From: Bradyrhizobium erythrophlei
Lineage (GTDB): Bacteria; Pseudomonadota; Alphaproteobacteria; Rhizobiales; Xanthobacteraceae
Direction of reading: 5' to 3'
Assembly (NCBI RefSeq): GCF_900129425.1
Contig: NZ_LT670817.1
Coordinates: 5,890,001-5,954,000, forward strand
DNA: 64,000 nt
Shown: positions 27,101-33,362 of the stretch, piece by piece
Position numbering within the stretch: position 1 is the first letter of the stretch
How the letters are laid out: every line of letters begins with the position of its first letter
Notes under the pieces: generated by a model
The model's database searches: none
What the model saw: the letters and a program-made list of their open reading frames with translations, nothing else
Told to the model about the DNA's origin: nothing
Position numbers and translations under genes: made by a program

Positions 27101-28162
27101 GACATTGAGTCGGTCAGTCGACAGATCCAGCGTGAGCGCGGCAGCACTTCATATCGGACGCCGATTGTGGCCGGCATCGGCGAGGGTGGTGCGCTGGCGG
27201 CAATCATTCTCGCACAGGCGCCCGCCGCGACTATCGCCGGTGCGGTGAGCTACGACCCGACCATCTCTGTGCGCTCCCGCATCCCTCTATGCTCGACCTC
27301 AGCCACTTCGGCGGAGCCGGAGGCTGGCTTCGCGTATGGACCGTGGCCGTCGCTCCCCGGCTTCTGGATAGTCGGGTTTCCTGCCGGTCGCGATACTCCC
27401 GGGCGTCAGCGCATCGCCGCGTTGAAGGCAGCTGGAACGCCAGTCAACGTTTCGAACGCTGCTGGCGGCGCCGCAGAAACACTCGCGGCGCTGTTGCACC
27501 CGTTCCTCGTGCCGGGCGCGATCGCGCCCACGGCGGGTATTGCCAACCTTCCTCTTGTCGAACTGCCTGCGGAGCCTCGCGGACCTCTCCTGGCGATCGT
27601 TCTCTCCGGCGACGGCGGTTGGCGCGATGTCGACAGAGCCATCGCGCAGAAGCTGCAGTCAGACGGCGTATCTGTTGTCGGCTGGGACAGCTTGCGCTAC
27701 TTCTGGAGTAAGAAATCGCCAGAGCAGACGGCTCGCGACCTCGGTGCCGTGATCGATACGTACACATCACGTTGGGGTGCGTCCAAGATTGCGCTCATCG
27801 GCTATTCCTTCGGTGCCGACGTTCTACCCTTCGCCTATGATCATCTGTCGCCTGAGGCAAAGGTTCGCGTCGTTCAGCTGTCACTCCTGGGATTCGCCCC
27901 GGCGGCCAATTTCGAAATCACTGTCTCCGGCTGGCTTGGCGCGGCCCCTGACAAGGACGCGCGGCCAACCGAACCAGCGCTCGTGCCGATCGACCCGACG
28001 ATGGTTCAATGTTTCTACGGCGCCAACGAAGACGACAGCGCATGCCCGCTCCTCACGGGAAAGGCAGAGGTCATTCGCGTCCCTGGCGGCCACCATTTTG
28101 ACCATGATTATGGCGCGCTGGCCCGACGCATTCTCGACGGATTTCGTCGGCGCGGCGGCTAG
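24134..28162 (+). CDS. lysyl-phosphatidylglycerol flippase/synthase (MprF/LpiA) fused in frame to AcvB/VirJ-type hydrolase
   Basis: A 1342-residue frame. Residues about 35-550 hold the multi-helix flippase region; about 570-870 the DUF2156 synthase domain that moves lysine from lysyl-tRNA to phosphatidylglycerol (SDSGLGFLMFATRGRTWAAL to FKAKFHPAWEPRYLAASG). A hydrophobic segment at about 893-912 (VAAALLAITTTATLIP...AWA) looks like a signal peptide, followed by two serine-hydrolase-like halves of the AcvB/VirJ family: GIGEGGA near 1013, GYSFGAD near 1223, GGHHFDHD near 1318. In Agrobacterium separate lpiA and acvB genes are adjacent and AcvB hydrolyses lysyl-PG. Here synthase and eraser share one frame, but only because of a seven-G tract at 26756. 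Confidence 0.82.
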   Translation: MRKAAPPNVAPGYGRDTPYPIDYDPAEVRGWNWRGGPLRPLLVAFLALVLIGIVLLGIEREAAEIDFQLLVTALRATPAASLAAALAATALSYLALIGYDVSALRYARAHAPLRTILLASFSGFAIGNAVGLGAFSGGAVRYRLYTAAGLSPGQIARVVLFLSIAFGVGLGTIAALSMILQASEVSRLLGVSPQPLRAIAAIILTIASGFLIFCALRRTPWRRGAIDIDAPGAMLVLIQVLLTAIDVLAAAATLWVLLPSLGISFFAFAAIYCAALALGVLSHIPGGLGVFEVAILYAVGSSAPADAVAAALVTYRGIYFLLPLLLSTLLLTNFELRNSLGTATGQRIGRAASDLAPLFLAATTFTVGTILVVSGAMPAFVDRLQILHIAVPLWAVEISHFLASVAGLFLLFAAPGLYRRLDGAWWLALSMTLLGIPFSLIKGLAVVAPSVLAILLIGLVTARGQFSRRTSLLSQPMSLGWLIATGCVIAAMVWILFFAFRNVEYARELWWQFEFDAAGPRALRAVLGVALLGLGVGVSQLLRPAGARPGPPNAEEIDRARRIAVRQPRPDALLALMGDKSFLFSDSGLGFLMFATRGRTWAALGDPVGPPAEWPDLMWRFIELADSHGGRAAFYQIPASSLPLYLDAGLKILKLGEEARVSLPSFTLEGSVRADLRYALKRGERDQLQFEMIPPECVASIMNEIGEVSNAWLSKHASGGEKRFSVAAFQREYVLAQPVALLRQNGEAIAFATVMTTDFRDEVTLGLMRLKPGPTSRFAMEYLFVRLIQHFREQGYNTFSLGTLPLSGFSAHRLAPSWHRLARVIWSLGRRYYNFQGLRTFKAKFHPAWEPRYLAASGWFGPYLALIDIAALIGGGVRATIRRPTVNNRRIRNVAAALLAITTTATLIPCRPAWAIETGNLGDVRQINPVGAMRGLVVLFSDARGWSSVSDDTAAALARDGALVVGVDLPTYLQRLDTLTGERCHGVVGDIESVSRQIQRERGSTSYRTPIVAGIGEGGALAAIILAQAPAATIAGAVSYDPTISVRSRIPLCSTSATSAEPEAGFAYGPWPSLPGFWIVGFPAGRDTPGRQRIAALKAAGTPVNVSNAAGGAAETLAALLHPFLVPGAIAPTAGIANLPLVELPAEPRGPLLAIVLSGDGGWRDVDRAIAQKLQSDGVSVVGWDSLRYFWSKKSPEQTARDLGAVIDTYTSRWGASKIALIGYSFGADVLPFAYDHLSPEAKVRVVQLSLLGFAPAANFEITVSGWLGAAPDKDARPTEPALVPIDPTMVQCFYGANEDDSACPLLTGKAEVIRVPGGHHFDHDYGALARRILDGFRRRGG
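26756..26762 (+). other. seven-G tract at the synthase/hydrolase junction
   Basis: GGA GGG GGG GTG keeps both domains in one frame with seven G. With six G the synthase would stop at TGA 26790-26792, overlapping an in-frame GTG at 26789 that could start the hydrolase (GTGA, the same coupling used elsewhere in the window). With eight G it would run to a TGA near 26880. The tract therefore decides fusion or two genes. Confidence 0.8.
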
Positions 28163-28178
28163 GCCGCACAGGAGTGGG

Positions 28179-28208
28179 GACCTGGTGGAACCTGCATCGC
28201 GCCAGGTC
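28179..28208 (+). terminator. hairpin after the lipid-enzyme gene
   Basis: A seven-base perfect stem GACCTGG (28179-28185) / CCAGGTC (28202-28208) with a 16-base loop lies 17 bases after the stop. There is no T-run, so this is only a possible terminator. Confidence 0.4.
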
Positions 28209-29026
28209 CGAAAAGTGCCGATTGCGTTACAAAAGTCTTTTTGCATGCATCACTGATGATTTTTTGCATCACTGATGATGATGATGTCCCCGACATGAAA
28301 TTCATCGGCCCTGGCCACGATGTTCATTCCTCCGAACCTTACGCACAAGTGATTATGTTGGACCAGTATCTGGGGCTCGGAAGCTTCCATGCGGGGCTTC
28401 CCGGTTTCCCATGCCTGCTTTCACACTGGGCCAAGTTCCCACCTTATTGGTCCGAGCCCTTCAAGCCCGGCAAACGGATCGCTCGAATTCATCACTCGGC
28501 GCGCCATACGCAAGATGCTTTCCCTGAAGACGCGTCTCAAATTGAGCAATATCGGTGGGGCCTGCCTCAGATGATAGTGGCGTTGAGGACGGACGTTCCT
28601 GTCGGGCGGCCTGGAAGATCCGCAATATACAGAGGCGGGACAAGCAAACATCAAGAATTTCTCGTGCGCAGCGTCCTATCTTTAGCATTTAGGCGGTCAA
28701 TATTTTAAACCGCGAAACTGCGGCCCACCAGCGTCGAACGGATCCAGTTGTGGTGAAACCCCACGGACCAAGATGAGGTAATTTCCAAGTTGCGAGTTCA
28801 CAGATTTACGTGTGAACGGCCGCTTTGCGCCAACAGCGGCCCTCGGCCTGGGCGCCACTCAAATAGGCTATTCGTCCTTTCGTGTTTCCGCCGGACGAAC
28901 TCACTTCGAAGCTGATCAGTCGCGATCGAGAGATGGTGAGGCTCCGCAATCATCCCCCCTTGTATCTTTGCGAAGGTGTCGATATCGGGGACTACAAAAT
29001 GCGAATCCGCATCCGTCGTGCGGCGA
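28209..29026. other. gene-poor spacer
   Basis: No recognisable gene. Short competing frames on both strands, a doubled ATCACTGATGAT-type sequence near 28250-28275, and a dispersed palindromic repeat at 28814. Some of it may be decayed sequence upstream of the truncated-haemoglobin relic. Confidence 0.45.
28814..28841 (+). repeat. dispersed short palindromic repeat, copy B
   Basis: GAACGGCCGCT TTGCGCCAAC AGCGGCC: seven-base arms GGCCGCT / AGCGGCC around a ten-base loop, matching copies at 23363 and 39413. Confidence 0.55.
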
Positions 29027-29262
29027 GTCCTGATGTCCGGCCGCTACCACGGTCAGCCGATGCAAGCCCATTTTCCGTTGTCGATCGAGCCGCAGCACTT
29101 CGACCGTTGGCTGTCATTGTTCGAGCAGACCACGACCGACGTCTGCTCGCCGCAGCGGCCGTCTTCCTGCAGAAGGCCCGACGGATTGCCGACAGTTTCG
29201 AGATCGCCATGGCCACCCAACGCGGCCAGATCGCGAGGCCGCGGCATTCGGGGCCGCCGTGA
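29027..29262 (+). pseudogene. group III truncated haemoglobin, C-terminal relic
   Basis: The sequence reads VLMSGRYHGQPMQAHFPL, then HFDRWLSLFEQTTTDVC, matching helices E-G of group III truncated haemoglobins including the proximal region. A one-base loss near 29143 shifts the frame; the next frame continues FLQKARRIADSFEIAMATQR to a stop at 29262. The N-terminal half with the distal haem pocket is not found upstream. It cannot make a working globin. Confidence 0.6.
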
Positions 29263-29307
29263 GCTAAATCAAGGCCGCTGCCTGCCGGCCGGCTACAAAG
29301 GCCGACC

Positions 29308-29546
29308 ATGTGGCTGCCCATTCACACCGCGCCTTTTGATGCTGAGATCGAGCTTGCCGTGATCGACCGCGGCGGTCCACACGTGCTCGTATTTCAATGC
29401 CGTCAGGCACTGCAGGGATTGACCAAGGCGGAAACCGGCGAGAAACTCGCCGTCCATCCCATTGGCAGCCGTGGGTGCGATGGCAATCGCTGGACCGGGC
29501 GACTATGGTGAGCCCGCTCAATGAGATCGCAACGGAAATGGTATGA
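29308..29546 (+). pseudogene. small conserved protein, probably frameshifted
   Basis: Starts at ATG 29308 (MWLPIHTAPFDAEIELAVID), a pattern I recognise from short conserved proteins of Bradyrhizobium with no known role. As read it stops at 29511. Adding one C in the CCC at about 29460 restores PHWQPWVRW and a stop at 29544-29546 that overlaps the next start by ATGA, giving 79 residues. The coupling supports the corrected frame. Confidence 0.5.
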
Positions 29547-29728
29547 CCGGCTCCCAGTCCAGATTGTTGAACGTCGGCGCCCGCGTCTGCTGGCGCGACG
29601 ACAACAACGACTTGGGCACCGTCACTGAAAAGGACTGGGCCGGGGTCACCGTCAAATGGGACAATCGGAGCCAGCAAACCGTCTTGCACAATGACATGGC
29701 TTGCGTCGGCGTTGTATCGAAGAAATGA
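29543..29728 (+). CDS. small conserved hypothetical protein
   Basis: A 61-residue protein with RLLNVGARVCWRDD and DWAGVTVKWDNRSQQTVLHN, suggesting a small beta-barrel (SH3/Tudor-like) fold that could bind nucleic acid or protein; this fold guess is inference. It overlaps both neighbours by ATGA (start 29543, stop 29726-29728), so the three tiny genes form a translationally coupled chain. I recognise the family only as a Bradyrhizobium hypothetical. Confidence 0.6.
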   Translation: MTGSQSRLLNVGARVCWRDDNNDLGTVTEKDWAGVTVKWDNRSQQTVLHNDMACVGVVSKK

Positions 29729-29895
29729 CCGCCGTGAAGAAGCTGAAATCCAAAGACGCGTCGACGGAAGTCAAATGCTCCGCCTGTGACGGCACCGGAT
29801 TCCAGGCGGTCGCGCAGCCCGCCCAGCCCGGACGCAAGATCTACCCGCCACGCTGCAAGCGCTGTTTGGGCAAAGGCCGAATAAAGTCGGCCTAG
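29725..29895 (+). CDS. small DnaJ-type zinc-finger protein
   Basis: A 56-residue protein beginning at ATG 29725, overlapping the previous stop. Two CxxCxGxG modules (CSACDGTGFQ and CKRCLGKGRI) separated by about 20 residues make one zinc-binding site like half of the DnaJ cysteine-rich domain. No J domain is present, so it is not a chaperone by itself; it may bind unfolded protein or RNA. It ends a three-gene coupled chain. Confidence 0.65.
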   Translation: MTAVKKLKSKDASTEVKCSACDGTGFQAVAQPAQPGRKIYPPRCKRCLGKGRIKSA

Positions 29896-30231
29896 ACGGC
29901 TGCGGAGGCTGAACGGCAGGCCCGTCCTCTTTCGCCGGTGGATCTGGAATACCTGCAAACATGGGCTCCGCCCGTAGTGCTTGTCGACGCCTTCATGGTG
30001 TTCGCTCCCTGATATTTTGGCTTATCCAAAGCTCCTTTCCGAGCCCAATTTCTCACAAATCTTAGTCGAAAGAGACCAGGTCGAGCCAGATCGGATCCTT
30101 GGCACCCCCTCAGATCGGTCTTGGTTAAGCAAAACTTAAAGTATTCTTCGTTGAGGAACTCGTGTGGATTGGAATACGGTAAAAAAAGAGTTAATCTACA
30201 ATTACAGCGAGTGTAATTTAGATAGTTTGCA
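29896..30231. other. A/T-rich upstream region of the PLP-enzyme operon
   Basis: No gene is seen. Composition changes clearly to A/T-rich near 30120-30230 (runs of A, TTAATCTACAATTACA), marking the boundary of the next, probably acquired, segment and its promoter. Confidence 0.5.
30201..30217 (+). promoter_or_regulatory. inverted repeat before the PLP-enzyme gene
   Basis: ATTACA GCGAG TGTAAT: perfect six-base arms with a five-base spacer, ending 14 bases before the ATG at 30232. It has the size of an operator for a dimeric repressor, but no regulator gene is adjacent. Confidence 0.35.
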
Positions 30232-31629
30232 ATGAACCTCTCACGACGGAACTTTATGCAGGGGGCCCTCCTGGGAGGTGCCGCGTTGAGCGTAGTCGGC
30301 ATGACTCAAAGCCGGCGTCCGATACCGCCGTTTCCGCAGATAGCCGATGTTTCAGGCCTGGCGCCGCCCTCAGCAGCCTTGAATTCGCAATCTTTGGCTC
30401 TTGGCAAACTCTTTCCCTCCCTGGCAGATCCCGACGCCACGGAGGGCCCTTTCATCGTCAACACGCTTTCCTGCAAAGACTCTTTTGCCGGTTACATTCG
30501 TCGGGGCGAACCCGGAAACTCCGTTTTCCTGAGCCATGCCGACGCCCGCGCCACCATTCCCTGGGCACCCATATTTGTGCGGCAAAACAACCTTTTGCAG
30601 TTGCCATCGTCTGTGACCCGGCAAATCGACTGCTCTGAAGTTTTGGTGATGAATGAGAGCAGTGCGCACTATCCCGTCTTTGGCAACAAGGCGCGTAAAT
30701 ACGAATTCCTGCTTCCGAACCTGAAGTGGTCCGGCGCTCAGCGTCTAGGGACAATGGGCGCGGTTTCCAGCAATCATGCGCTGCAGTTTGCCCTGGCCAA
30801 TCGCGTGGCTGATTTGACCGGCGACGGACAGCCGCTGAATTGTGCCCTGGACCTGGTGCTTTTTGAGGTCCCGGGAGCCGCCACGGACATGGCGCGGCTG
30901 GCGATTTTGCGGAGCCTGGTTCAGCACATTGCCATAGCCAGTAACGACGTCGAATTGGTGGGCGAGGCTGGCTATGAATATGCGAAGCACTGGCTTCATC
31001 CGGATACGGATTCGCTCGTTCCGCCGGGCGGCTCGAACGAAGTGAGCGTTTTGGGACATATGAATGCGATCGCCGAGTTGGCTCAGTTGCTCGACGCCGC
31101 TCAGGCGTGGAAAGCGCCGCCAGATGTGATTTTTGTCGCCATGGGCAGCGGTTCGACGGTTTTGGGCCTGCTCTTGGGCGTCCATCTGATGGGATGGAAC
31201 ACCAAGGTGGTGGGGGTAGCCGATCAGGACAAGTCCTATCTAACGCGATGGTTGCTCAACCGGCAGCCCTCCGTGCCCTTTGTGGAGGGGAATGTTGCCC
31301 AACTCGCGCGCAGCACGGTGGAATGGCTGCAAAAGATCCGCTTCCCGGGTATTTCGCCAGACGTCCTTCGCGTGATGCAACAGGAGACTTTCGTACCGGA
31401 CTCCACCAGCTGGGAGCCTGGCTACGGCTTGATCGAACCTGCCGACGGTGAACGGGCGAATGAGTTGAAAGAGGCGGGGCTCACCCTTGATCCAGTGTTT
31501 ACTTTAAAAGCCTGGCGATCGTTGCTCACCATGTCTCAAACGGGGGCGCTGAAAAATAAAAAGGTCCTATTTTGGAATACCTACAACAGCTTTGACTACA
31601 TGCCGCCTCTTCAATCCAGTTTGGGATAG
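30232..31629 (+). CDS. Tat-exported PLP-dependent enzyme, D-cysteine desulfhydrase/ACC-deaminase-like
   Basis: A 465-residue protein. The N-terminus is a twin-arginine signal (SRRNFMQGALLGGAALSVVG). The mature part has the fold-type II PLP pattern: GNKARKYEFLLP (the Lys in GNK normally binds PLP), MGAVSSNHALQFALANR for substrate binding and VAMGSGSTVLGLLLGV for the phosphate. Relatives are cytoplasmic; export through Tat would carry the folded holoenzyme to the periplasm. The gene is three bases before a VTT membrane protein. Reaction uncertain: desulfhydration or deamination of a small amino acid is likely. Confidence 0.72.
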   Translation: MNLSRRNFMQGALLGGAALSVVGMTQSRRPIPPFPQIADVSGLAPPSAALNSQSLALGKLFPSLADPDATEGPFIVNTLSCKDSFAGYIRRGEPGNSVFLSHADARATIPWAPIFVRQNNLLQLPSSVTRQIDCSEVLVMNESSAHYPVFGNKARKYEFLLPNLKWSGAQRLGTMGAVSSNHALQFALANRVADLTGDGQPLNCALDLVLFEVPGAATDMARLAILRSLVQHIAIASNDVELVGEAGYEYAKHWLHPDTDSLVPPGGSNEVSVLGHMNAIAELAQLLDAAQAWKAPPDVIFVAMGSGSTVLGLLLGVHLMGWNTKVVGVADQDKSYLTRWLLNRQPSVPFVEGNVAQLARSTVEWLQKIRFPGISPDVLRVMQQETFVPDSTSWEPGYGLIEPADGERANELKEAGLTLDPVFTLKAWRSLLTMSQTGALKNKKVLFWNTYNSFDYMPPLQSSLG

Positions 31630-31632
31630 CCG

Positions 31633-32343
31633 ATGCGTAGTTACAAACCATTGACTTTCTATATGGCGGCCGTCCTATTTTTGTCGTTGGCGTATTTTGT
31701 ATCGCCTATTTCGAGAGAGGCCGTTTGGCAGCTGTTTCCGGCCTTTGAATCTATGGCCCACGCGAATCCACTCTTCACCGCGCTGACGTTTTTGGTCACA
31801 TCCACCCTCCTTGCATTTCTGGCCTTTCCCTCCATGCCAATGATTTGCATGGCGGCAGGTTTTTACATGGGTGAATTTGAAGGAGGTGCCACTGTGCTGC
31901 TCGGCAGCGCCCTTGGCGGTTTGAGCGCGTTTTTATTTTATCGGAAGCACATTCAACGTCCCAGCGCTCCAATAAATCAACAATCCGCCGTGAAGGTTTG
32001 GCTGACCTTGCTCGGATTGCGCCTCTCGCCGCTCGTGCCCGCGCCAGTCGTGAATTTCTTTGCCGCGGTCTTTGATGTCTCGCCCCTTCAGTACCTAACG
32101 ACGAGTTTGCTGGGCAGTGCGCCACTCATCCTGTTTTATGCGCAAATAGGACAGCAAGGGCACCACTTCTTGTCCGGTGAAACTCCGCATTGGCGGCAAT
32201 TTTCAGGATACTTGATCATATTAACCTTAAGCACGCTGTTGAGCGCGATGGGCCCCTGGAAGTCGGCGTTGAAAGAACTCAAGCAGCTGAAAGGCTCGTC
32301 CGGATCAAATACACTTTCGCTATACTCAGCATCCGGTCTCTAA
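31633..32343 (+). CDS. VTT/DedA-like (TVP38/TMEM64) membrane protein
   Basis: A 236-residue membrane protein with about six helices and the VTT-domain features FPSMPMICMAAGFYMG, LLGSALGGLSAF and RLSPLVPAPVVNFFAAVF (re-entrant loop with the conserved arginine and prolines). The family includes lipid scramblases and DedA transporters. It begins three bases after the exported PLP enzyme, so the two are co-transcribed and probably act at the same membrane. Both are more A/T-rich than the neighbours. Confidence 0.78.
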   Translation: MRSYKPLTFYMAAVLFLSLAYFVSPISREAVWQLFPAFESMAHANPLFTALTFLVTSTLLAFLAFPSMPMICMAAGFYMGEFEGGATVLLGSALGGLSAFLFYRKHIQRPSAPINQQSAVKVWLTLLGLRLSPLVPAPVVNFFAAVFDVSPLQYLTTSLLGSAPLILFYAQIGQQGHHFLSGETPHWRQFSGYLIILTLSTLLSAMGPWKSALKELKQLKGSSGSNTLSLYSASGL

Positions 32344-32371
32344 TTTTTTACCCTTAAACAGGCTTTTGCCG

Positions 32372-32388
32372 GAATTGGCTTCCAATTC
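32372..32388 (+). terminator. short hairpin after the VTT gene
   Basis: GAATTGG CTT CCAATTC forms a perfect seven-base stem with a three-base loop, 28 bases after the stop. No T-run follows, so it is a weak terminator candidate. Confidence 0.4.
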
Positions 32389-32468
32389 ATTGTGTTCCGC
32401 TATCCTTTCTTAAGTTCAGATCTGTAGGTTGCAGGCGCTACTGCTGACATAAAGTGAAGTGCGCCTCC

Positions 32469-33362
32469 ATGTTATCGAAGCGTTTCGTCCTTGGGTCGCT
32501 CAGCGGCGCCATGGCCTTTCTGTTCGTGACCTCAAGCTGGGCAGCTGATCTTGCAGAGATCAAGCAGCGCGGCGAAATCCGCCATATCGGCATCCGCTAC
32601 GCCAATTTCGTCACCGGCGCGGGCGACGGTTTAGACGTCGAACTGATGCAGGGTTTCGCCAAGCGAATTGGCGTGTCGTACAAGCTTGTCTATTCCGATT
32701 TTTATTCGGTGATCCGCGACTTGCTCGGCAAGGATGTACTGCGCAAAAACGGCGAAATCACACTGACAGGTGACTATCCAATCAAAGGCGATGTGATTTC
32801 GACCGGCTTCACGGTGCTGCCGTGGCGTGAGGCTATCCTTCTATATTCCGAGCCGACTCTTCCGTCCCAGGTTCTGTTAGTGGCACCAGCCGAGTCTGAT
32901 CTTCAACCGATCATGGACAGCGCCGATCTCGCGGCGGATATCGCCAAGACACGGAAGGCCATCGGATCCAGGAGCGTGCTCGTCATGGAGCGCACCTGCC
33001 TGGATCCGACCAATTACGGCTTGGTCAATGTCGGTATTGACTTGAAGGCTTACAACAAGAGCGCCAACCTGAATGAGATGGTTCCGGCCATGCTCAACAA
33101 GGAAGCCGAACTGACACTGCTTGACGTACCGGACGCCATTCTCGATCTGCGCAAATGGGCGGGCAGGATCAAGGTTTTGGGGCCGATCTCCGACCGGCAG
33201 ACGTTGGCAACCGCCTTTCCGAAGGACGCGCCAGCTTTGCGCGATGAGTTCAACGCCTACCTGAGCGACATCAAGGCCTCCGGCGTCTATGACCGGCTCG
33301 TGGACAAATACTATCCGGGCATTCGCCGGTTTTTCCCCGAATTTTTCGCGAAGACGAATTGA
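32469..33362 (+). CDS. periplasmic solute-binding-like sensor protein (SBP family 3 fold)
   Basis: A 297-residue protein with a signal peptide (MLSKRFVLGSLSGAMAFLFV...SWAAD). A GTG at 32454 is an alternative start. The mature part resembles family 3 binding proteins (AEIKQRGEIRHIGIRYANFV; DGLDVELMQGFAKRIGVSYK). No permease or ATPase genes follow. Instead its stop overlaps the start of a GGDEF/EAL protein (TGATG), so it probably serves as a periplasmic ligand sensor for cyclic-di-GMP control. Confidence 0.72.
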   Translation: MLSKRFVLGSLSGAMAFLFVTSSWAADLAEIKQRGEIRHIGIRYANFVTGAGDGLDVELMQGFAKRIGVSYKLVYSDFYSVIRDLLGKDVLRKNGEITLTGDYPIKGDVISTGFTVLPWREAILLYSEPTLPSQVLLVAPAESDLQPIMDSADLAADIAKTRKAIGSRSVLVMERTCLDPTNYGLVNVGIDLKAYNKSANLNEMVPAMLNKEAELTLLDVPDAILDLRKWAGRIKVLGPISDRQTLATAFPKDAPALRDEFNAYLSDIKASGVYDRLVDKYYPGIRRFFPEFFAKTN

